Source: Massilia psychrophila (lineage in GTDB: Bacteria > Pseudomonadota > Gammaproteobacteria > Burkholderiales > Burkholderiaceae_D). From it: DNA of 36,608 nt. The stretch is taken from positions 1 through 36,608 of the forward strand of contig NZ_PDOB01000038.1 of NCBI RefSeq assembly GCF_002760665.1, read 5' to 3'. The position numbers were made by a program, and so were the translations under genes. A model generated the notes under the pieces. It was not told the origin of the DNA, did no database searches, and saw only the letters and a list, made by a program, of their open reading frames with translations. Below are positions 24,698-31,810 of this stretch, one piece after another. Numbering within the stretch: the first letter of the stretch is position 1; each line of letters opens with the position of its first letter.

Positions 24698-25534
24698 TCA
24701 AGAGCCAAAACGGGTATTCCCCCCAGTCCGACCAAGCTGCGGCATGCCCGCAAGGGCGAAGCGCCCCGCCAGTTGGCGGAACGCGACTGATGCGCCCGCC
24801 AGCGGAAACGCATCGACCACCGCGCGGCCGAGGCGCGCGGCGCGATGCAGGTATTCGTCGGCGGGCACCGAGCCCATCGAGGTCAGGTTCACCGCCAGAT
24901 AGCGACTTGCCGCAGAACACATATTATCGTATACCACCTTTGCTTCGGTTTCGGAAGCGCCCGTCACCAGAATGCCGAACGGGCGCCGGCCGAGTTGCTG
25001 CGACAGCCGCTTGATCAGGCTGTAGGCGGCGGTGATCGAGGCGGCGGACGTGGACACCTGCACGACGATTTCGGAGCTGTCCATGATCGGCACCGGGAAG
25101 CTGTCGTCGGCGCCGAATTCGCCGTCGACGATGACGATGCCGGTCTGCTTGACCAGCACGTCGAAGCTCTTGGCCAGCCGGCGCAGTTCGTCGGCACTCG
25201 GGCGCAGCGCGCCGACGCCGCGTTTCATGCTGGCCACGCCGAACCCTTGCGGCACCTGGTGGATCACTTCATTGAGGCCGCATTCCTGGCGCGCCACCTG
25301 CAGCAGGCTGACGCCGCGGTCGACGCCGAGCCGCTGGGCGACGCCGTATTCCTGCATGCAGGCGTCGACGATCAGCACGTCGTTGCCGGCGCGCGCCAGC
25401 GACGCGCCCAGGTTGACCAGCATGGCGCCCTTGTCGTCTTCGGCGGTGGCGGAAAGAAAGGTGACGATGCGCGGCTTGGGGCCAGCCAGCATGCGGCGCA
25501 GGCCTTCGGCCTGGTCGAAATCGAAATTAGCCAA
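24698..25534 (-). CDS. flhG: FlhG/FleN-type flagellar number regulator with degenerate P-loop
   Basis: FlhG is a MinD-like protein that, with FlhF, limits flagellar number and placement. The 278-residue product retains the N-terminal FlhF-activating motif DQAEGLRRML (residues 7-16) and overlaps flhF by 8 bp, so context is decisive. The nucleotide site is strongly altered. Where MinD/FlhG proteins have KGGxGKT, this reads SATAEDDKGAM (about residues 28-38): the Gly-rich loop, signature Lys and final Thr are lost, and one Lys remains. The next motif, usually DAD, is DAC (VLIVDACMQEYG). It may not hydrolyse ATP. The C-terminal FRQLAGRFALAG could be a membrane-binding helix. The symbol is assigned by context and the N-terminal motif. 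Confidence 0.85.
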   Translation of the reverse strand: MANFDFDQAEGLRRMLAGPKPRIVTFLSATAEDDKGAMLVNLGASLARAGNDVLIVDACMQEYGVAQRLGVDRGVSLLQVARQECGLNEVIHQVPQGFGVASMKRGVGALRPSADELRRLAKSFDVLVKQTGIVIVDGEFGADDSFPVPIMDSSEIVVQVSTSAASITAAYSLIKRLSQQLGRRPFGILVTGASETEAKVVYDNMCSAASRYLAVNLTSMGSVPADEYLHRAARLGRAVVDAFPLAGASVAFRQLAGRFALAGMPQLGRTGGNTRFGS

Positions 25535-26843
25535 GCGACACCTCGCGCAGGCTGCGATCGCTGGCGGCGTTGCGGGTCTGCGCCATCAACAGCGGCAGTT
25601 CGTCGTCCGCATACTGCGTGGCGGCGGCATCGCGCGTCAGGCGGAAGGCGCGGTCGATCAGCATGCCGCGGTCGCCCAGGTGCAGGTCTTCCGGCACCCG
25701 CTGGCCGTTCGAGATGTAGAACAGGCGCAGCTTGTGGCGGATCACGACGTCGAGCACGTTGCCGATCGAGGCGGCTTCGTCGAGCTTGGTCATGATGCAG
25801 CCGGCCAGCCCGCTGCCCTGGTAGGCGCGCACCACTTCGTTGAGCGTTTCGTTGGTCGAGGTGGCGTTCAGGCACAGCAGGCGTTTGACGTCGGCGCCCG
25901 ACTCGGAGAGCATGGCGACCTGTGCGGTGACCATCTGGTCGCGCTGCGATACGCCGACGGTGTCGATCAGCACAGTGTGCTTGTTGCGCAATTCCTTCAG
26001 GGCGATGCGCAGGTCCGATTCGTCCTTGACCGAGTGCACCATCACGCCGAGGATCTTGCCGTAGATGCGCAGCTGTTCGTGGCCGCCGATACGATAGGCG
26101 TCGGTGGTGATCAGCGCCAGCTTTTCCGGGCCGTGGCGCATCACGCAGCGCGCCGCCAGCTTGGCGGTGCTGGTGGTCTTGCCGACGCCCGTCGGGCCGA
26201 CCAGCGCGAACACACCGCCCTTGTCGAGGATTTCGTCTTCATTGCTCATGCTGGTCAGATTGCGGCCCAACACGGTCTTAATCCAGCGCATGCTCTCGGC
26301 GGCGTCTTTACCGGCCGGCATTTTTTCGATCAGGTAGCGCGCCAGGCTGGCCGAAAATCCGGCAGCCAGCATCTGGCGCAGCACGCCGGCCTTTTCCGGC
26401 TCGCGCTGCTGGGTGGCGCTCCACGAAATTGCCGCCAGCTGGGTTTCCATCAAGCCGCGCATGGCGCGAATTTCGCTCATCATGCCGGACATCTCGGCGC
26501 TGGCGCTGTCTTTGGCGTGGGTGATGGCGGCCGACATCATCGAGCTCATCTGCGCCATGTTCGGCATGTCGAAGCCGTCGCCCTGCGCTTGCAGCGCTGG
26601 CGCGCGGCGGTTGGCGTAGGATTCGGGCGCATTCAGGTGCTGCAGCATCGGTGCCGGCTGGGCCATTTCGGTGCCGGCGGCGGGCGCCGCGATCGAGGCG
26701 ACGTCGTCATTGGCAAGGGCCAGGATTTCGACGACGCCGTCGACCGGGCGATTCGACAGGATGACCGCATCTGGACCGAGGGCATCACGCACTTTGCGCA
26801 AAGCTTCGCGCGAGGTGGCAGCCGTAAATTTTTTGACATTCAT
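25527..26843 (-). CDS. flhF: Flagellar SRP-type GTPase FlhF
   Basis: FlhF is an SRP-family GTPase that recruits the first basal-body parts to the pole. The 438-residue protein has the N-terminal basic B domain (MNVKKFTAATSREALRKVRD) and a Met-rich variable linker. The NG domain has G1 GPTGVGKT (216-223), G2-like ITTDAYRIG (about 246), G3 DTVGVSQRD (about 294; the usual form has Ala where Val stands) and G4 TKLD (352-355). ATG 26843 has a ribosome site CAGGAG. In relatives flhF normally follows flhA directly; here 4.9 kb of accessory DNA intervenes, so it probably needs its own promoter in 26844-27050, which I could not identify. Confidence 0.96.
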   Translation of the reverse strand: MNVKKFTAATSREALRKVRDALGPDAVILSNRPVDGVVEILALANDDVASIAAPAAGTEMAQPAPMLQHLNAPESYANRRAPALQAQGDGFDMPNMAQMSSMMSAAITHAKDSASAEMSGMMSEIRAMRGLMETQLAAISWSATQQREPEKAGVLRQMLAAGFSASLARYLIEKMPAGKDAAESMRWIKTVLGRNLTSMSNEDEILDKGGVFALVGPTGVGKTTSTAKLAARCVMRHGPEKLALITTDAYRIGGHEQLRIYGKILGVMVHSVKDESDLRIALKELRNKHTVLIDTVGVSQRDQMVTAQVAMLSESGADVKRLLCLNATSTNETLNEVVRAYQGSGLAGCIMTKLDEAASIGNVLDVVIRHKLRLFYISNGQRVPEDLHLGDRGMLIDRAFRLTRDAAATQYADDELPLLMAQTRNAASDRSLREVSLG

Positions 26844-27053
26844 CGATCAACTCCTGGGTTCCTGCAGCCAGTGCGCCCCCATGGGCCACCGCATAACTTC
26901 GACGAGATCCATTATTGACGATGCCGCACGGAAACCATCGGCGGAGAAGGTGGGTGAATTGGCTGCTATTCGGAGGCGGGCTGGCAAGATTGAGCAAACC
27001 TTGGTTTGGACCTGGTAAAAAGGCTGACGATGGAGGTTTGCCGCGGAGGTGAT

Positions 27054-27347
27054 GTGGACAGAGCGAGTTACGTTTACATGCTGGCGAGCGAGTGCTACGG
27101 CACGCTGTACGTTGGCGTCACGTCGGACCTGGTGAAGCGGATCTGGCAGCATCGCGAAGGGCTGGCCGATGGGTTCACGAAAAAGTACAAGGTCAAGCGC
27201 CTGGTGTGGTTTGAGACGCACGGGGACATCATTGAGGCGATTTCACGCGAAAAACAGCTGAAAAAATGGGCGCGCGCGTGGAAGGTGGCGCTGATTCAGG
27301 AGGCTAATCCGGATTGGCGTGATTTGTATGATGATTTTACGGCGTGA
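27054..27347 (+). CDS. Small GIY-YIG nuclease-superfamily protein
   Basis: This is a single-domain GIY-YIG protein of about 97 residues, the type often annotated as a putative endonuclease; its real function is unknown. The motif pair appears as YVYMLASE followed by GTLYVGVTSDL, then the catalytic-type Arg in DLVKRIWQHREG. A basic C-terminal half (REKQLKKWARAWKVALIQEA) precedes PDWRDLYDD. I favour GTG 27054, preceded by GGAGGT at 27045-27050; ATG 27030 or TTG 27006 would add 8 or 16 residues atypical of the family. It is on the opposite strand to the flh genes and sits immediately next to the REP-like array, which starts 16 bp after its stop. Confidence 0.85.
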   Translation: MDRASYVYMLASECYGTLYVGVTSDLVKRIWQHREGLADGFTKKYKVKRLVWFETHGDIIEAISREKQLKKWARAWKVALIQEANPDWRDLYDDFTA

Positions 27348-27362
27348 CCGTTGTGCGTAAAG

Positions 27363-28100
27363 ATGGGGTCCCCGCGTTCGCGAGGACGACGCATCAAAAG
27401 CCGTCATCCTCGCGAACGCGGGGACCCCATTTCATCCCTAAAAAAGCACCGCCGATCGCCGCTCATAGGGATGGGGTCCCCACGTTCGTGAGGACGACGC
27501 ATCAAAAGCCGTCGTCCTCGCGAACGCGGGGACCCCATTTCGCGTCAATCACGCCATCCCTAAAAAAGCACTGCCGATCGCCGCTCATAGGAATGGGGTC
27601 CCCACGTTCGCGAGGGCGACGCATCAAAAGCCGTCATCCTCGCGAACGCGGGGACCCCATTTCGCGTGAATCACGCCATCCCTAAAAAGCACTGCCGATC
27701 GCCGCTCATAGGAATGGGGTCCCAACGTTCGTGAGGACGACGCATCAAAAGCCGTCGTCCTCGCGAACGCGGGGACCCCATTTCATCCCTAAAAAAGCAC
27801 CGCCGATCGCCGCTCATAGGGATGGGGTCCCCACGTTCGTGAGGACGACGCATCAAAAGCCGTCATCCTCGCGAACGCGGGGACCCCATTTCGCGTCAAT
27901 CACGCCATCCCTAAAAAGCACTGCCGATCGCCGCTCATAGGAATGGGGTCCCCACGTTCGTGAGGACGACGCATCGAAAGCCGTCGTCCTCGCGAACGCG
28001 GGGACCCCATTTCGCGTGAATCACGCCATCCCTAAAAAAGCACCGCCGATCGCCGCTCATAGGGATGGGGTCCCCGCGTTCGCGAGGACGACGGCATCAA
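27363..28100. repeat. Higher-order array of REP-like palindromic units (6.3 units)
   Basis: Units begin at 27363, 27471, 27593, 27714, 27822, 27943 and a partial one at 28065; lengths are 108, 122, 121, 108, 121 and 122 bp. Each starts ATGGGGTCCCC, continues through a left arm ending GAGGACGAC, a short GCATCAAAAGC loop, and a right arm with CCTCGCGAACGCGGGGACCCC-type sequence. The arms are reverse complements and can fold into a long hairpin. A linker (CTAAAAAAGCA...CGCTCATAGG) joins units. The short-long-long pattern and linker variants (TTTCATCCC; then GCGTCAATC; then GCGTGAATC) recur in the same order, so a 351-bp trimer was duplicated. Open frames here are artefacts of the repeats. Confidence 0.93.
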
Positions 28101-28116
28101 TACCACCGCAGCCTGC

Positions 28117-28204
28117 TTACCCCGCCCCCACCAAACTGGTCACCCGAATCGTCTTCGTCTCCGGAACCTCGGCGCGTCCCAGCAATTCCGACGCGTGCGT
28201 GGTA
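28117..28204 (-). pseudogene. flhA: Internally deleted remnant of the flhA 3' end
   Basis: Bases 28118-28166 are identical over 49 bp to 31812-31860, the last codons of intact flhA. Bases 28167-28204 match 32374-32411, further inside flhA, with two mismatches. The join removes 513 bp (171 codons) in frame, at a short shared CTCG, giving TTHASELLGRAEV fused to PETKTIRVTSLVGAG and a TAA stop at 28117-28119. Identity to flhA ends within the stop codon (the intact gene uses TAG). There is no start codon or promoter, and an in-frame stop lies just upstream, so this is a fossil. Confidence 0.88.
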
Positions 28205-28268
28205 GACAGCGGGGGCGACCGCAGCTAACCTGGGCGCCGCCGGCATGGCGGGAGTCAGAGGCGGGAAA

Positions 28269-29141
28269 TTATCCCTGGCACAGCGCGAGCGCGTGCTGCC
28301 AGTGCGGCACATGCACATTGAGCGCACGCAGGCGCGCACCGGAGAGTTCCGAATTGTGCGGCCGCCGCGCCGGCAAGGGATACTCTTCGGTACGGATTGG
28401 CGTGACCTTCGGCGCCTTGGCGATCGAGGCATGCCTGACGATTTCCTCGGCGAAGCCATGCCACGACGTCCGGCCCGACGAGGTCAGGTTGTAAATCCCC
28501 GACAAGGGCCCTGCCATCGCCTCGACAGCGCCGCATTGCGCGTCCAGCCTGGCGACAAGCTGCGCCGTGGTGTCGGCAATCGACCGGCACCACGTTGGCG
28601 AGCCGAACTGGTCGCCGACGATACGCAATTCATCGCGCTCGGCCGCCAGGCGCATTACCGTCAGCAGAAAATTCTTGCCGCGCATTCCATAGACCCAGCT
28701 GGTACGCAGGATCAGGTGCGGTACGCCGGCGGCCTGGATTGCTTGCTCGCCCGCCAGCTTGGTAGCGCCGTACACATTGACCGGACAGGTCGGATCGGTT
28801 TCCAGGTAGGCCGTTTCCTTGGTTCCGTCAAAGACGTAATCGGTGCTGTAGTGGATGATTCCCGCCCCCAATTTGCGGGCTTCTTCGGCCATGACTGCCG
28901 GCGCCTCGCCATTGACCCGCATGGCCAGCTCGGGCTCGCTTTCGGCCTTGTCCACTGCAGTGTATGCGGCCGGATTGACGATCAGGTTCGGCTTCACGCT
29001 GCGAATCACGTCGCGCACTTGCCGGAGGTCCGACAGGTCCATCTGGTTGCGGCCGACGGCGACGATCTCGCCGAGGCCCTGCAGGCTGCGTGCGAGTTCA
29101 TGGCCGACCTGGCCGTTCTTGCCCGTCACCAGGATCTTCAC
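28269..29141 (-). CDS. rfbD: dTDP-4-dehydrorhamnose reductase RfbD
   Basis: RfbD reduces dTDP-4-keto-L-rhamnose to dTDP-L-rhamnose, the last step of the pathway. It is a 290-residue short-chain dehydrogenase/reductase with nucleotide-binding MKILVTGKNGQVGHELA at the N-terminus, the STDYVFDGTK catalytic region and YGATKLAGE (Tyr-x3-Lys) near the middle. Length is typical. ATG 29141 overlaps the rfbC stop in an ATGA arrangement. It is the last gene of rfbBACD; its stop is 65 bp from the flhA remnant. Confidence 0.95.
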   Translation of the reverse strand: MKILVTGKNGQVGHELARSLQGLGEIVAVGRNQMDLSDLRQVRDVIRSVKPNLIVNPAAYTAVDKAESEPELAMRVNGEAPAVMAEEARKLGAGIIHYSTDYVFDGTKETAYLETDPTCPVNVYGATKLAGEQAIQAAGVPHLILRTSWVYGMRGKNFLLTVMRLAAERDELRIVGDQFGSPTWCRSIADTTAQLVARLDAQCGAVEAMAGPLSGIYNLTSSGRTSWHGFAEEIVRHASIAKAPKVTPIRTEEYPLPARRPHNSELSGARLRALNVHVPHWQHALALCQG

Positions 29142-29683
29142 GCGAACACCTCGGCATCGGCCAGCAACTGGCCATTTTGATCTTTACCGGACAGCATCGG
29201 CGTGCCGCCGACCGGCCATTCGATCCCTATCGCCGGGTCGCTCCACAAAATGCAGCGCTCGAATTCGGGCGCCCAGTAATCGGTAGTCTTGTACAGGAAC
29301 TCGGCCGACTCGCTGGTCACCACGAAGCCGTGAGCGAAACCGGGCGGCACCCAGAGCTGGCGCTTGTTCTCGCCGGACAGCACGACGCCGATCCAGTGGC
29401 CGAAGGTTGGCGAACTCTTGCGGATGTCGACCGCCACGTCGAACACTTCGCCGGCGACGACGCGCACCAGCTTGCCCTGGGTCTGCTGCAGCTGATAATG
29501 CAGGCCGCGCAGCACATTTTTCGCCGACTTCGAATGGTTGTCTTGAACGAAGGTGGTGGCGACACCGGTCAATTCCTCGAATTTGCGCGCGTTGAAACTC
29601 TCGTAAAAGAATCCGCGCTCATCGCCGAACGCCTTGGGCTCGACGATGAGAACGTCGGGAATCGCGGTAGTTTGAATCTGCAT
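29138..29683 (-). CDS. rfbC: dTDP-4-dehydrorhamnose 3,5-epimerase RfbC
   Basis: RfbC epimerises C3 and C5 of dTDP-4-keto-6-deoxyglucose, giving the L-rhamno configuration. The 181-residue cupin-fold product contains DERGFFYESFNARKFEELTG, the catalytic-His motif NVLRGLHYQ, and the second region PPGFAHGFVVTSESAEFLYK, all diagnostic of the family. Length is normal. It starts 3 bp after the rfbA stop and overlaps rfbD by 4 bp. Confidence 0.96.
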   Translation of the reverse strand: MQIQTTAIPDVLIVEPKAFGDERGFFYESFNARKFEELTGVATTFVQDNHSKSAKNVLRGLHYQLQQTQGKLVRVVAGEVFDVAVDIRKSSPTFGHWIGVVLSGENKRQLWVPPGFAHGFVVTSESAEFLYKTTDYWAPEFERCILWSDPAIGIEWPVGGTPMLSGKDQNGQLLADAEVFA

Positions 29684-29686
29684 CGG

Positions 29687-30583
29687 TCAGTATATTTTTT
29701 CGTTTAAAAGACGCAACAGATATTGTCCGTAGCCGTTCTTTTTCAGTGGTAGTGCCAGCGCTTCGAGCTGGGCAGCGTCGATGTATCCCTTGCGAAACGC
29801 GATTTCTTCGGGACACGCGACTTTTAATCCTTGGCGGTTCTCGATGGTGGCAATGAACTGGCCAGCTTCGAGCAAGGATTCATGGGTACCTGTATCGAGC
29901 CACGCCATACCACGCCCCATCACCTGGACGTCCAACTCGTTGCGCTCCAAATAAACCCGGTTCAAGTCGGTGATTTCGAGTTCGCCGCGGGCCGACGGCT
30001 TGATGCCGGCTGCAATGTCGCACACTTTCGTGTCGTAGAAATACAGGCCGGTGACCGCGTAATTCGACTTCGGTTGCAAGGGCTTCTCTTCGATACTGAC
30101 GGCGCGCCGTTCGCTATCGAATTCCACCACGCCATAGCGCTCCGGGTCGTTCACATGGTAGGCAAATACAGTCGAACCACTCGTGCGCTCCGAAGCAGTG
30201 CGCAACTGCTTGTCGAAGTCGTGCCCGTAATAAATGTTATCACCCAGGATCAATGCCGAAAGATGATTGCCAATGAACTCGCGGCCAATGATGAAAGCTT
30301 GGGCAAGACCGTCCGGGGTCGGTTGCACCGCATAGTTGAGGCTGATGCCCCACTGGCTGCCGTCACCGAGCAATTCCTGGAAGCGCGGCGTATCCTGCGG
30401 CGTCGAGATAATAAGGATGTCGCGCATGCCGGCCAGCATCAGCGTGGTCAGCGGATAATAGATCATCGGCTTGTCGTACACCGGCAGCAACTGCTTAGAA
30501 ACGGACATGGTCACCGGATACAGGCGCGTGCCTGATCCGCCGGCGAGGATAATGCCCTTGCGCTGCAATGTTGGTGCTGTCAT
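29687..30583 (-). CDS. rfbA: Glucose-1-phosphate thymidylyltransferase RfbA
   Basis: RfbA couples dTTP and glucose-1-phosphate to dTDP-glucose, the entry step of dTDP-rhamnose synthesis. The 298-residue product has the nucleotidyltransferase signature [16 protein letters not shown] followed by [17 protein letters not shown] near the N-terminus, [13 protein letters not shown] with the metal-binding Asp, and the [20 protein letters not shown] block. Length is standard. Its ATG overlaps the rfbB stop (ATGA at 30580-30583). The gene looks slightly less GC-rich by eye than the flagellar genes; this was not computed. Confidence 0.96.
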   Translation of the reverse strand: MTAPTLQRKGIILAGGSGTRLYPVTMSVSKQLLPVYDKPMIYYPLTTLMLAGMRDILIISTPQDTPRFQELLGDGSQWGISLNYAVQPTPDGLAQAFIIGREFIGNHLSALILGDNIYYGHDFDKQLRTASERTSGSTVFAYHVNDPERYGVVEFDSERRAVSIEEKPLQPKSNYAVTGLYFYDTKVCDIAAGIKPSARGELEITDLNRVYLERNELDVQVMGRGMAWLDTGTHESLLEAGQFIATIENRQGLKVACPEEIAFRKGYIDAAQLEALALPLKKNGYGQYLLRLLNEKIY

Positions 30584-31656
30584 GCGATTTCCTGTGACGC
30601 GCGCTGCGCGTAGTTTTTATCGATCCATTTCAGGTAGTCGCCAGACTGCACGTCGCACACCCAGTCCTGGTGGTCGAGGAACCACTGCACCGTTTTGCGG
30701 ATACCGGACTCAAAGGTTTCAGCCGGCTTCCAGCCGAGTTCGCGCTCCAGTTTGCGCGCATCGATCGCATAGCGGCGGTCGTGGCCGGGACGGTCCTGCA
30801 CATAGGTAATTTGCTCGCGATAGCTGCCTTGCGCTTTCGGATCGAGCTGATCGAGGATGTCGCACAGCGTGTGCACCACGTCGAGGTTGGCTTTTTCGTT
30901 CCAGCCGCCAACATTGTAGACTTCGCCGAGGCGGCCATCGGCCAGCACCCGGCGGATTGCGGCGCAATGGTCGCTGACATAGAGCCAGTCGCGCACCTGC
31001 TGGCCGTCGCCGTAGATCGGCAACGCCTTGCCGGCGCGCGCATTGGTAATGATCAGCGGGATCAGCTTCTCGGGAAAGTGATACGGGCCGTAGTTGTTCG
31101 AGCAGTTGGTCGTCAGCACCGGCATGCCGTAGGTATGGTGGTAGGCACGCACCAGATGGTCGGACGCGGCCTTCGATGCCGAATACGGGCTGTTCGGCGC
31201 GTACGGTGTCGTTTCGGAAAATGGCGCGTCGTCCGGGCCGAGTGAGCCATACACCTCGTCGGTCGACACGTGCAGGAAGCGGAACGCCTCCTTGTCGGCT
31301 GCCGCCAGCGCCGACCAATAAGCACGGGCCGCTTCGAGCAAGGCGAAGCTACCGTTGACATTTGTTTCGATGAAGGCGGCCGGGCCCGAGATCGAGCGGT
31401 CGACGTGGCTTTCGGCGGCGAAATGGACAATCGCGCGCGGTCGGTGTTCGGCCAGCAAGCGCGCCACATGGGCCTGGTCGCCGATATCGCCTTGCACGAA
31501 AATGTGGCGCGGATCCTGGTTCAGGCTGGCGAGGTTGTTGAGATTACCGGCATAGGTCAGTTTGTCGAGATTGACGACCGGCTCATCGCTCTGCACCAGC
31601 CAGTCCAGCACAAAATTCGATCCGATAAAGCCGGCGCCACCAGTAACTAAAATCAT
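30580..31656 (-). CDS. rfbB: dTDP-glucose 4,6-dehydratase RfbB
   Basis: RfbB converts dTDP-glucose to dTDP-4-keto-6-deoxyglucose using bound NAD+. From ATG 31656 the product is 358 residues with Rossmann motif [20 protein letters not shown], the catalytic [11 protein letters not shown] (Thr-Asp-Glu) and [20 protein letters not shown] (Tyr-x3-Lys). A TTG five codons upstream is a weaker alternative. It is the first gene of rfbBACD on the - strand. A TATAAT box lies about 95 bp upstream, in the gap to flhA. The operon makes dTDP-L-rhamnose; the glycan that uses it (O-antigen, exopolysaccharide or flagellin sugar) is not encoded in the window. Confidence 0.96.
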   Translation of the reverse strand: MILVTGGAGFIGSNFVLDWLVQSDEPVVNLDKLTYAGNLNNLASLNQDPRHIFVQGDIGDQAHVARLLAEHRPRAIVHFAAESHVDRSISGPAAFIETNVNGSFALLEAARAYWSALAAADKEAFRFLHVSTDEVYGSLGPDDAPFSETTPYAPNSPYSASKAASDHLVRAYHHTYGMPVLTTNCSNNYGPYHFPEKLIPLIITNARAGKALPIYGDGQQVRDWLYVSDHCAAIRRVLADGRLGEVYNVGGWNEKANLDVVHTLCDILDQLDPKAQGSYREQITYVQDRPGHDRRYAIDARKLERELGWKPAETFESGIRKTVQWFLDHQDWVCDVQSGDYLKWIDKNYAQRASQEIA

Positions 31657-31749
31657 ATTTGCTCGGTACAAAAATGTAGAAATTAATCCAAAAAATCTGG
31701 AACACCTGCGGCTTTATAGCTTGCCGGTACGCGCCCATGAGGGACGCAA

Positions 31750-31755
31750 ATTATA
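31750..31755 (-). promoter_or_regulatory. Possible -10 box of the rfbBACD operon
   Basis: TATAAT on the - strand (complement of 31750-31755), preceded by GGCAAGG, lies in the 154-bp gap between flhA and rfbB, about 95 bp from the rfbB start. No good -35 hexamer is at 16-18 bp. Read-through from flhA is the alternative, as no hairpin terminator is seen after flhA. Confidence 0.4.
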
Positions 31756-31810
31756 CCTTGCCGCCGGCCAATCCCACTATAGGCGTTCTGTTAAACAACA
31801 TCCCACAACA

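Noticed and set aside
27006-27028. Sequence coding LDLVKRLT just before the GIY-YIG gene, similar to its internal DLVKRIW
   Set aside because: The match covers only about 15 of 23 bases and stops abruptly; not enough to claim a partial gene duplication.
27363-28100. CRISPR array
   Set aside because: The units are 108-122 bp and nearly identical throughout; there are no short repeats with unique spacers and no cas genes.
27344-28228. Open frames through the repeat array, encoding repeated HQKPSSSRTRGPHF-like peptides
   Set aside because: They exist on both strands, follow the repeat period, have no ribosome sites and change frame with unit length; they are by-products of GC-rich palindromes.
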